This document shows positions 1 through 5,652 of a DNA stretch of 6,790 nt, piece by piece. The translations under genes and the position numbers were made by a program. Location of the stretch: the NCBI GenBank assembly GCA_024641725.1, contig JAHECM010000092.1, forward strand, positions 1-6,790. Direction: 5' to 3'. Every line of letters starts with the position of its first letter. Position 1 is the first letter of the stretch. Below the pieces are notes generated by a model. It saw only the letters and a program-made list of their open reading frames with translations, was not told the DNA's origin and made no database searches. The DNA comes from Limnohabitans sp. (lineage in GTDB: Bacteria > Pseudomonadota > Gammaproteobacteria > Burkholderiales > Burkholderiaceae_C).

Positions 1-2259
1 TCAGCTGCGCAGGGTCTGGCGCTCGGCCTTGATGACGGCGGGGGTGCGTTTGAGCTGGCGCAAGACGGCCTCCAGGTGCTGCTGGTCACGCACAGACACC
101 ATGAAGCGCAATTCGGCGGTGTCTTGGGCGGTTTCTTGGCCCATGTCCACGTGAACGATGTCGGCTTCAGCTGCGGCCATGGCACCGGCCACTCGGGCAA
201 GAACGCCCTTGCCGTTGACCACGCTGACTTCGATCGCGGTCTCAAAGCTGCGCACCGGTTCGTCTGACCACTCCACGCCAATGAATCGCTCGCTGTCTTT
301 TTGTTGCAACTTGCGGGCGTTGGCGCATTGGCTGCGGTGCACAGCCAGCCCTTCGCCGCGGCCCAGGTAGCCCACAATCTCGTCGCCCGGAATGGGGTGG
401 CAGCAGTGGGCGTAACTGACAGAGGCGTTTTCGCTGCCGTCGAGCGTGATCGCCCCTTGCGAGACGGATTCGTGTGCCGTGAAGCGTTCGCGCGTCATGA
501 GCAGGGCGTCTGGTTTTTGGCCTCGTTCGCCCAACAGCACCACCAGCCGTTTGGCCACGATGCTGGCGATCCGCTTGCCCAGGCCAATGTCCATCAGCAA
601 GTCCGAACGGTTGCGGTTGCCAGTGAAGCGCAGCAATTTGTCCCACAGGGGCTGCAGTGCGGCTTCGTTGCCCGGCAATGTGTCGATGCCTTCGGCGCGC
701 AGCGCTTGGCTGAGCAGTTTTTCGCCCAGCTGGGTGGACTCGGTTTGCGCCATGGTTTTAAGGTGATGGCGAATCTTGGAGCGCGCCCGTCCGGTGCGCA
801 CAAAGCCCAGCCAGGCGGGGTTGGGTGCAGACACCGAGGCGGTGATGACTTCCACCACGTCGCCATTTTTGAGCTCGGTGCGCAAAGGCACTTGGTCGCC
901 GTTGATTTTGGCCGCCATGGCGTGGTCACCCACTCGGCTGTGGATGGCGTAGGCAAAGTCCACCACCGTGGCACCACGGGGCAGGGCCATGATCTGGCTT
1001 TTGGGCGTGAACACGTACACGGCGTCTGGGAACAAATCGACTTTGACATGGTCCCAAAACTCGGCGGCATCGCGGGTTTCGCTTTGGATGTCCAAAAGCG
1101 ACTGCAGCCATTGGGTGCCCAGACGCTCCGATTGGGCGTTGACGGACTTGTGTGTTTTGTAAAGCCAATGCGCTGCCACGCCAGACTCGGCCACCAAGTG
1201 CATCGCCTCGGTGCGCATCTGGAACTCGACGTTCACACCCGATGGCCCTACCAGCGTGGTGTGCAATGACTGGTAGCCATTGACCTTGCCAATCGCAATG
1301 TGGTCCTTGAACTTGCCGGGCACCGGTTTGTAGAGTTGGTGAAGCAGGCCAAGTGCGGTGTAGCAGTCGATCACCTCTGGCACGATGACCCTGAAGCCAT
1401 AGATGTCCGTGACCTGGGCAAAGCTCAGGTGCTTGTCGGCCATTTTTCGGTAAATGGAGTGCAGCGTTTTTTCACGTCCACTGATGCGCACCTGCATGCC
1501 TGCTTGGGCAAACACGGTTTCAAGCTCGGACTGGACTTTTTGAATCAGATCGCGGCGGCGGTTCCGTGCGCGGGACACGGCTTTGGTCAGCACGGCATAA
1601 CGCCAGGGCAGGAGGTGCCTGAACGACAGGTCCTGCAGCTCTCGGTAAATTTGGTTCAGGCCCAGGCGGTGGGCGATGGGGGCGTAAATTTCGATGGTTT
1701 CGGACGAAATGCGTCCCCACTTGCTGCGCGGCATGTCGCCCATGGTGCGCATGTTGTGGGTGCGGTCAGCCAGCTTGATCAGGATCACCCGCACATCGCG
1801 CGCCATGGCCAGCAGCATTTTGCGGAATGACTCGGCCTGGTTTTCCTCGCGTGTGTTGAACTCCAGCTTTTCCAGCTTGGTCAGGCCATCGACCAATTCG
1901 GCCACGGGGGAGCCGAATTTTTCAATCAACTCGATCTTGGTGACGCCACAGTCTTCCATGCAGTCGTGCATGAGGGCGGCACACAGGGCTTGGGCGTCGA
2001 GCTTCCATTCGGTGCACAGCGCGGCCACTGCGATCGGGTGGGTGATGTAGGGCTCACCGTTTTTGCGCATTTGGCCCAGGTGCGCCTCATCGGCAAAGCG
2101 GTATGCCTTGCGCACCAGCTCGATGTCGGTGGCGCTCATGTATTCCAGCCGGTCGGTCAGTGCTGCAAAACTGGCTGCTGCCGCATTGGCCGCAGCTGGG
2201 CCTGGGGCCACGGCTTGGCTCTTGACAGGCTTGGAAGTGACAGGGATGGGAACGCGCAT
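1..2259 (-). CDS. spoT: Bifunctional (p)ppGpp synthetase/hydrolase, RelA/SpoT family
   Basis: This cytosolic enzyme makes (p)ppGpp from ATP and GDP/GTP and hydrolyses it, setting the stringent-response level. Numbering is from the ATG at 2259 (752 residues). An Ala-rich N-terminal extension of about 40 residues precedes the HD hydrolase domain, which keeps RKNGEPYITHP (from R65), HDxxED (H98, D99, E102, D103) and KLADRTHN (D165). The synthetase domain keeps REKTLHSIYRK, DIYGFR (D285), NGYQSLHT and VEFQMRT (E345), so both activities look intact. KFKD (316-319) stands where bifunctional enzymes usually have RxKD. A TGS domain follows (about 408-475), then a Cys-rich segment with HCCH (618-621) and a C-terminal ACT domain (about 672-745). 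Length fits the family. An in-frame TTG at 2277 would add six residues; neither start has a good Shine-Dalgarno site, and I chose the ATG. It lies downstream of rpoZ, as in other proteobacteria. Confidence 0.96.
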   Translation of the reverse strand: MRVPIPVTSKPVKSQAVAPGPAAANAAAASFAALTDRLEYMSATDIELVRKAYRFADEAHLGQMRKNGEPYITHPIAVAALCTEWKLDAQALCAALMHDCMEDCGVTKIELIEKFGSPVAELVDGLTKLEKLEFNTREENQAESFRKMLLAMARDVRVILIKLADRTHNMRTMGDMPRSKWGRISSETIEIYAPIAHRLGLNQIYRELQDLSFRHLLPWRYAVLTKAVSRARNRRRDLIQKVQSELETVFAQAGMQVRISGREKTLHSIYRKMADKHLSFAQVTDIYGFRVIVPEVIDCYTALGLLHQLYKPVPGKFKDHIAIGKVNGYQSLHTTLVGPSGVNVEFQMRTEAMHLVAESGVAAHWLYKTHKSVNAQSERLGTQWLQSLLDIQSETRDAAEFWDHVKVDLFPDAVYVFTPKSQIMALPRGATVVDFAYAIHSRVGDHAMAAKINGDQVPLRTELKNGDVVEVITASVSAPNPAWLGFVRTGRARSKIRHHLKTMAQTESTQLGEKLLSQALRAEGIDTLPGNEAALQPLWDKLLRFTGNRNRSDLLMDIGLGKRIASIVAKRLVVLLGERGQKPDALLMTRERFTAHESVSQGAITLDGSENASVSYAHCCHPIPGDEIVGYLGRGEGLAVHRSQCANARKLQQKDSERFIGVEWSDEPVRSFETAIEVSVVNGKGVLARVAGAMAAAEADIVHVDMGQETAQDTAELRFMVSVRDQQHLEAVLRQLKRTPAVIKAERQTLRS

Positions 2260-2305
2260 GTCTTCAATGTAACGCAAGGCAGGGGCGATCTGAGGACCAG
2301 ACGTG

Positions 2306-2331
2306 ACAAAGCCCCAGGACTGGGGCTTTGT
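2306..2331 (-). terminator. Perfect 12-bp inverted repeat in the rpoZ-spoT gap; candidate terminator or attenuator
   Basis: ACAAAGCCCCAG at 2306-2317 and CTGGGGCTTTGT at 2320-2331 are exact reverse complements separated by two bases, so the RNA would form a GC-rich stem of about 11 bp with a four-base loop. On the minus strand, the direction of rpoZ and spoT, the distal arm ends in CUUUGU and then CACG, so the U-tract is short. The arms are flanked by AAA and TTT inside the stem, a common form for compact bidirectional terminators. It lies about 50 bases past the rpoZ stop and about 45 bases before the spoT start. Because spoT is normally co-transcribed with rpoZ and I see no good spoT promoter, partial termination (attenuation) is an alternative to full termination. 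The structure is seen; the function is inferred. Confidence 0.5.
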
Positions 2332-2347
2332 TCAGAGTTTTGGCTGA

Positions 2348-2365
2348 ACCTGGTTGGAGCCAGGT
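2348..2365 (-). other. Small hairpin just downstream of rpoZ
   Basis: ACCTGG (2348-2353) and CCAGGT (2360-2365) form a perfect 6-bp stem around a six-base spacer, extendable by one wobble pair. It starts 15 bases past the rpoZ stop codon. A further stem, GTTCAG (2330-2335) with CTGAAC (2344-2349), shares two bases with this hairpin and two with the 2306-2331 hairpin, so three helices run almost end to end through the rpoZ-spoT gap. It may protect the 3' end of an rpoZ transcript or shape readthrough into spoT; the role is inferred. Confidence 0.35.
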
Positions 2366-2380
2366 CAGGCCGCGTCGGGG

Positions 2381-2581
2381 TCAGACCACGCGTTTGAGCA
2401 TCTCGATGCCCACTTTGCCGGCAGCGATTTCGCGCAGAGCGGTCACGCCAGGCTTGTTTTTGCTTTCAATGCGGGGAGTGTGTCCCTGGCTCAGCATGCG
2501 GGCACGGTAAGTGGCGGCCAAAACGAGCTGAAAGCGATTGGGGATTTGTTGCAGGCAGTCTTCAACCGTGATGCGGGCCAT
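2381..2581 (-). CDS. rpoZ: DNA-directed RNA polymerase subunit omega
   Basis: This small subunit (66 residues) binds the beta-prime subunit, helps core RNA polymerase assemble, and contributes to ppGpp site 1 on the enzyme. It begins MARITVEDCL, close to the E. coli MARVTVQDAV; residues 2-5 of omega (here A-R-I-T) are the part known to contact ppGpp in E. coli. NRFQLVLAATYRARML (15-30) and ALREIAAGKV (48-57) match conserved omega helices. It lacks the long C-terminal tail of the 91-residue E. coli protein, which as I recall is normal in betaproteobacteria, so this is not a truncation. The ATG at 2581 has a good Shine-Dalgarno site (AAGGA about 8 bases upstream). It lies 18 bases after gmk and upstream of spoT, the usual gmk-rpoZ-spoT order, which places a ppGpp target beside the ppGpp enzyme. 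Confidence 0.97.
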   Translation of the reverse strand: MARITVEDCLQQIPNRFQLVLAATYRARMLSQGHTPRIESKNKPGVTALREIAAGKVGIEMLKRVV

Positions 2582-2599
2582 GATGTTTTCCTTGGAATG

Positions 2600-3220
2600 T
2601 CAGTCGATTTTGAGGGCTCTGAAGGTGTCAGCCCGGGCGCGGCGCTGAGCGATGTATTTGAGCCGCTGGGCATGCACCACAGCTTTGAGGTCAAACAAGG
2701 CCCGTTCAAAGACTTCGTTGATTATAACGAAGTCAAATTCTTGGGCCTGGGCCAGCTCCTCTGCGGCATTGCGCAGGCGCATCTCGATGATGTCGGGGGC
2801 GTCTTCCCCCCGGCGCTCCAGACGCGAGCGCAACTCCTCCCAGCTCGGGGGCAGGATGAAGATCAGCACCGCGTTGGCGTACATGCGCTTGATCTGGATG
2901 GCGCCTTGGTAGTCGATTTCGAGCACCACATCGGAGCCCTGGGCCATGCGGTCCTCGATCATTTTTTTGGAGGTGCCGTAGCGCTGGCCGTGCACATGCG
3001 CCCATTCCACAAATGCGTCGGCCAGCACCATGCTGTCGAACTCTTGCGGCGAGACGAAAAAGTACTCGCGCCCGTGTTTTTCTTGCCCACGCGGGGCGCG
3101 CGTGGTGTGCGAGACCGAGGGGTGTACGCCCGAGTCCAGCGCCATCAACGCTTTGACGAGGCTGGATTTTCCGGCCCCGCTGGGGGCGGCCACGACGAAA
3201 AGATTGCCTGGGTAGTCCAT
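2600..3220 (-). CDS. gmk: Guanylate kinase
   Basis: This cytosolic enzyme phosphorylates GMP (and dGMP) to GDP with ATP, an essential step in guanine nucleotide synthesis and salvage that feeds GTP and ppGpp pools. The 206-residue length is typical. The P-loop APSGAGKSS is at residues 12-20. The GMP-binding region follows (SHTTRAPRG, 37-45, and REYFF, 51-55), then HGQRYGTS (77-84), LEIDYQGA (100-107) and LPPS (123-126). The mobile lid with RLERRGEDAPD is at 133-143. The ATG at 3220 is preceded by CGGAAACC, a modest Shine-Dalgarno site. The gene starts 13 bases after the yicC stop and ends 18 bases before rpoZ, so it is probably expressed in one transcript with both. The codons for residues 163-170 contain a perfect 9-bp inverted repeat with TATAAT on the coding strand, listed separately. 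All recognised catalytic motifs are present. Confidence 0.98.
   Translation of the reverse strand: MDYPGNLFVVAAPSGAGKSSLVKALMALDSGVHPSVSHTTRAPRGQEKHGREYFFVSPQEFDSMVLADAFVEWAHVHGQRYGTSKKMIEDRMAQGSDVVLEIDYQGAIQIKRMYANAVLIFILPPSWEELRSRLERRGEDAPDIIEMRLRNAAEELAQAQEFDFVIINEVFERALFDLKAVVHAQRLKYIAQRRARADTFRALKID
2711..2734 (-). promoter_or_regulatory. Inverted repeat with embedded TATAAT inside gmk; possible internal promoter or hairpin
   Basis: GACTTCGTT (2711-2719) and AACGAAGTC (2726-2734) are exact reverse complements around a six-base spacer. On the minus strand the motif includes a perfect TATAAT (2726 down to 2721), about 140 bases upstream of the rpoZ start codon. It depends on an ATA isoleucine codon (Gmk I166), a codon expected to be rare in so GC-rich a genome. 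I find no convincing -35 hexamer at 16-18 bases and no TGn extended -10, so promoter function for rpoZ-spoT is speculative; an RNA hairpin or chance are alternatives. Confidence 0.25.
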
Positions 3221-3233
3221 GGTGGTTTCCGGT

Positions 3234-4151
3234 TTATTCGATGTTTTGGACTTGCTCGCGCATTTGCTCGATCAGCACTTTCATGTCCACCGAAATGCGG
3301 GTCATCTCCAGCACCGCCGATTTGGAGCCCAGGGTGTTGGCCTCGCGGTGCAGTTCTTGGATCAAAAAGTCCAGACGTTTGCCCATGTCGCCGCCCTGGG
3401 TCAGCAAACGGCTGATTTCGTCCAAGTGGGCGCGCAGCCGGGTCAGTTCTTCGGCCACGTCAATGCGGATGGCAAAGGCCGTGGCCTCGGTCAGGGCGCG
3501 GTCTTGGGCGGTTTCAGGCAGGGTGTTGCCCTCGGCCAGGGCCATGGCGTCTTTCCAGCGGTCCAAAAAGCGCTGGCGCTGCTGCTCGACCAGTTGCGGC
3601 ACCAGCGGCACGGCCTGCTCAGCCAGGGTGCGCAGCTGGCCAATGTGGCCTTGCAGCATCTCACTCAGGCGCGCCCCTTCGCGGGCACGGGCGTCGCGCA
3701 GGGCCTCGATCGCTTCGCTGGCCAGCGCCGTCCAGGCCGCGTCGTCCACGGGCTGGGTGTTGGTGCCGCCTTGGCTCAGGCGCAGCACGTCGGCCACGCT
3801 CAGGTCGCGGGCATTGGGCAGCCAGTCTTGGATTTTGTCTTGCAAAGCGGCCAAGCGCTGCAGCGATTGGGGCGTAGGGGAGGGCAGTGCCGCGCCTTCG
3901 CCCGCTTCCAGGCTGGCGCGCACTTCCACTTTGCCTCGGCGCAGCTGTTGGGTGACCAGCTCGCGCAGGGTGGGCTCCAGTTGACGAAGCTCTTCGGGCA
4001 AGCGAAACCCCAAGTCCAAAAAGCGGCTGTTGACCGAACGGATTTCCAGCCCCAAGCGGGTGTGCTGGTGGGGGCTGGTGGCGCTTTCGCCCTCGGCCTG
4101 TTGCAGCGTTTTTTGGACGCTGGCATACCCGGTCATACTGTAAACTGGCAT
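3234..4151 (-). CDS. yicC: YicC/YloC family endoribonuclease
   Basis: This 305-residue protein belongs to the YicC/YloC family. E. coli YicC is reported to promote decay of the small RNA RyhB, and the family is described as endoribonuclease. The N-terminal domain opens with SMTGYA (5-10) and has EIRSVNSRFLDLGFRLP (36-52) and RRGKVEV (71-77). The middle is helical and rich in Gln, Ala and Leu. The C-terminal DUF1732 part has DVAEELTRLRAHL (231-243), GKRLDFLIQELHREANT (257-273) and SKS (276-278), all family hallmarks. Compared with E. coli there is a polar insert of roughly a dozen residues near positions 15-32 (GESATSPHQHT). The ATG at 4151 has a clear AAGGAA Shine-Dalgarno site 8 bases upstream. 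It is the first gene of the leftward operon, and its 5' side faces the divergent promoter region. The physiological RNA target here is unknown. Confidence 0.95.
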   Translation of the reverse strand: MPVYSMTGYASVQKTLQQAEGESATSPHQHTRLGLEIRSVNSRFLDLGFRLPEELRQLEPTLRELVTQQLRRGKVEVRASLEAGEGAALPSPTPQSLQRLAALQDKIQDWLPNARDLSVADVLRLSQGGTNTQPVDDAAWTALASEAIEALRDARAREGARLSEMLQGHIGQLRTLAEQAVPLVPQLVEQQRQRFLDRWKDAMALAEGNTLPETAQDRALTEATAFAIRIDVAEELTRLRAHLDEISRLLTQGGDMGKRLDFLIQELHREANTLGSKSAVLEMTRISVDMKVLIEQMREQVQNIE

Positions 4152-4297
4152 GGATCAAGTTCCTTTGGGGCGGCCCGTCAATTCAAGGCTTGCACCCGAT
4201 GTGCCGCGCTGAATGGGCGGCATGAAACGAGGCATTATCGCAAACTCGCCCGGACCCCTCGGTCTGGCCGTGAACCCCACACCTTGAGCACCACACC
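4152..4297. promoter_or_regulatory. Divergent yicC/rph intergenic region
   Basis: This 146-base gap separates the start codons of two divergent operons and should contain both promoters. On the minus strand GATAAT (4239 down to 4234) is a plausible -10 for yicC, giving a leader of roughly 75 bases, but no good -35 lies 16-18 bases upstream. On the plus strand CATTAT (4233-4238) at the same spot is a weak -10 candidate for rph with only a poor -35. Other visible structures are an inverted repeat TGCCGC (4202-4207)/GCGGCA (4217-4222), a 7-bp hairpin at 4250-4267 with loop CCTC, and a 21-codon open frame at 4222-4287. Promoter positions are inferred. Confidence 0.45.
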
Positions 4298-5029
4298 ATG
4301 ACCTCTACCGCCTATGTCCGCACTGGCCGCAACGCCGACGCCCTGCGCCCCGTGCGCATCACCCGTGGCTACACCATCCATGCCGAAGGCTCGGTGCTGA
4401 TCGAGTTTGGCAACACCCGCGTGCTGTGCACCGCCTCGGTCGAAGAGAAAGTGCCTGGCCACAAAAAAGGCAGCGGCGAAGGTTGGGTGACTGCCGAATA
4501 CGGCATGCTGCCCCGCGCCACCCACACCCGGGGTGACCGAGAAGCGGCGCGCGGCAAGCAAAGCGGCCGCACCCAAGAAATCCAGCGCCTGATCGGGCGC
4601 TCCATGCGCGCGGTGTTTGACCTCAAAAAACTGGGTGAGCGCACCATCCACCTGGACTGTGACGTTTTGCAGGCCGACGGGGGCACCCGCACCGCCAGCA
4701 TCACCGGGGCGTTTGTCGCTGCGCAAGACGCGGTCAACTGGCTGATCTCGACGGGCAAGTTGCAAGCCACGCCCATCATTGACCATGTGGCCGCGATTTC
4801 GGTGGGGCTCAAAGACGGTGCCGCGCTGCTCGACTTGGACTACCCCGAAGACTCGGCCTGCGACACCGACATGAACGTGGTCATGACCGGGGCCGGGCAT
4901 TTTGTCGAAGTGCAAGGCACCGCTGAGGGCGTGGCCTTCAGCCGCGTCCAGATGGACAGCATGCTGGCGCTGGCCGAGCAGGGCATTGCGCAGTTGGTGC
5001 AACTCCAAAAACAAGCGCTGGGCTTGTGA
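4298..5029 (+). CDS. rph: Ribonuclease PH
   Basis: This phosphorolytic 3'-to-5' exoribonuclease trims tRNA precursors and other RNAs using phosphate and releases nucleoside diphosphates; the family forms a hexameric ring. The 243 residues match the usual length, so it is not the truncated form known from E. coli K-12. Family motifs appear in order: RPVRITRGY (17-25), GEGWVTAEYGMLPRAT (60-75), RGDREAARGKQSGRTQEIQR (78-97) with the phosphate-binding arginine region, LDCDVLQADGGTRTA (119-133), and LDYPEDSACDTDMNVVMT (180-197) carrying the catalytic aspartates. The ATG at 4298 is supported by the conserved N-terminus, although the upstream bases (TTGAGCACCACACC) hold no strong Shine-Dalgarno site. 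It heads the rightward operon, divergent from yicC, and is followed 17 bases later by rdgB. Confidence 0.98.
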   Translation: MTSTAYVRTGRNADALRPVRITRGYTIHAEGSVLIEFGNTRVLCTASVEEKVPGHKKGSGEGWVTAEYGMLPRATHTRGDREAARGKQSGRTQEIQRLIGRSMRAVFDLKKLGERTIHLDCDVLQADGGTRTASITGAFVAAQDAVNWLISTGKLQATPIIDHVAAISVGLKDGAALLDLDYPEDSACDTDMNVVMTGAGHFVEVQGTAEGVAFSRVQMDSMLALAEQGIAQLVQLQKQALGL

Positions 5030-5034
5030 GCGCT

Positions 5035-5038
5035 GGAG
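5035..5038 (+). promoter_or_regulatory. Ribosome binding site that decides the rdgB start
   Basis: GGAG lies 8 bases before the ATG at 5047. It favours that start over an in-frame GTG at 5026, which would overlap the rph stop codon and add seven residues (MSAGAVR) absent from the conserved RdgB N-terminus. Confidence 0.7.
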
Positions 5039-5046
5039 CGGTTCGC

Positions 5047-5652
5047 ATGAAGATCGTTCTGGCTTCCAACAACCAGGGCAAGCTGGCCGAATTGCAAGCC
5101 ATGCTGGCCCCCTTGCAGGTCGCGCTGGTGCGCCAGGCCGAGCTGAACATCCCCGAGGCCGAGGAGCCCTTTCGCACGTTTGTTGAAAACGCGCTGACCA
5201 AGGCGCGCCACGCCGCCCGCCTGTCGGGCCTGCCCGCCTTGGCCGACGACGCGGGCTTGTGTGTGGACGCCTTTGACGGCCAACCTGGCGTGGACACGGC
5301 CTATTACGCCACCCGATTTGGCTACGCCAAAAGCGACGACAACAACGTCAGCGCCTTGCTCGAACAAATGCAAGGCGTCACAAACCGCCGTGCCGCCATG
5401 GTCAGCACGCTGGTGGCGGTGCGCAGCGCAGACGACCCTGAGCCCCTCATCGCGATGGGCCGCGTGGTGGGTGAGATCACCCGTGAGCGGCGTGGCAGCA
5501 ATGGCTTTGGCTTTGACCCGGTGATGTGGCTGCCCGAGTTTGGCAAGACCTTTGCCGAATTGCCGGTCGAGGTTAAAAACGCCCACAGCCACCGGGGCCG
5601 CGCCACGCAGCAGATGTTGGCGCTCCTGCGCGAGCGCTGGATGGGGGCATGA
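5047..5652 (+). CDS. rdgB: Non-canonical purine NTP pyrophosphatase (RdgB/HAM1 family)
   Basis: This cytosolic housecleaning enzyme hydrolyses dITP, ITP and XTP to the monophosphate and pyrophosphate, keeping deaminated purines out of DNA and RNA. The 201-residue length is typical. It starts MKIVLASNNQGK, the substrate-binding S-x-N-x-x-K type motif (7-12). FVENALTKARHAA (45-57) carries the likely metal-binding Glu47. ADDAGLCVDAFDGQPGV (66-82) includes the catalytic aspartates D67/D68. NGFGFDPV (152-159) and KNAHSHRGRA (177-186) complete the active site. Where many homologues read GVxSARYAG, this protein reads GVDTAYYAT (81-89); from memory this variant is shared by relatives in the family, so it is probably functional. 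It follows rph by 17 bases, and its TGA overlaps the hemW ATG (ATGA), suggesting translational coupling. Confidence 0.97.
   Translation: MKIVLASNNQGKLAELQAMLAPLQVALVRQAELNIPEAEEPFRTFVENALTKARHAARLSGLPALADDAGLCVDAFDGQPGVDTAYYATRFGYAKSDDNNVSALLEQMQGVTNRRAAMVSTLVAVRSADDPEPLIAMGRVVGEITRERRGSNGFGFDPVMWLPEFGKTFAELPVEVKNAHSHRGRATQQMLALLRERWMGA

Noticed and set aside
121..135. 15-base exact repeat also found at 3501-3515
   Set aside because: Both copies encode ETAQD in frame on the minus strand in spoT and yicC, so shared codon preference is the simplest explanation.
301..1269. Long plus-strand open frame of 322 codons opposite spoT
   Set aside because: It is entirely antisense to strongly conserved spoT domains, has low-complexity His/Gly/Val-rich composition typical of reversed GC-rich codons, and shows no recognisable domain.
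2260..2277. TTG start for spoT adding six residues
   Set aside because: No Shine-Dalgarno site precedes it and the ATG at 2259 is the more usual start codon; the choice is not certain.
2304..2309. TTGTCA on the minus strand as a -35 box for spoT
   Set aside because: It falls in the arm of the 12-bp inverted repeat and no AT-rich -10 hexamer follows at 16-18 bases.
2354..3415. Plus-strand open frame of 353 codons across rpoZ and gmk
   Set aside because: It runs antisense through two well-supported genes and their intergenic gap; the composition is that of a shadow frame.
3219..4301. Plus-strand open frame of 360 codons opposite yicC
   Set aside because: It mirrors the yicC frame with Gln/Gly/Ala-rich shadow sequence and has no family motifs; yicC has every expected motif and a good ribosome site.
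4235..5592. Minus-strand open frames opposite rph and rdgB
   Set aside because: They are antisense to clear RNase PH and RdgB motifs, and no plausible product was recognised.
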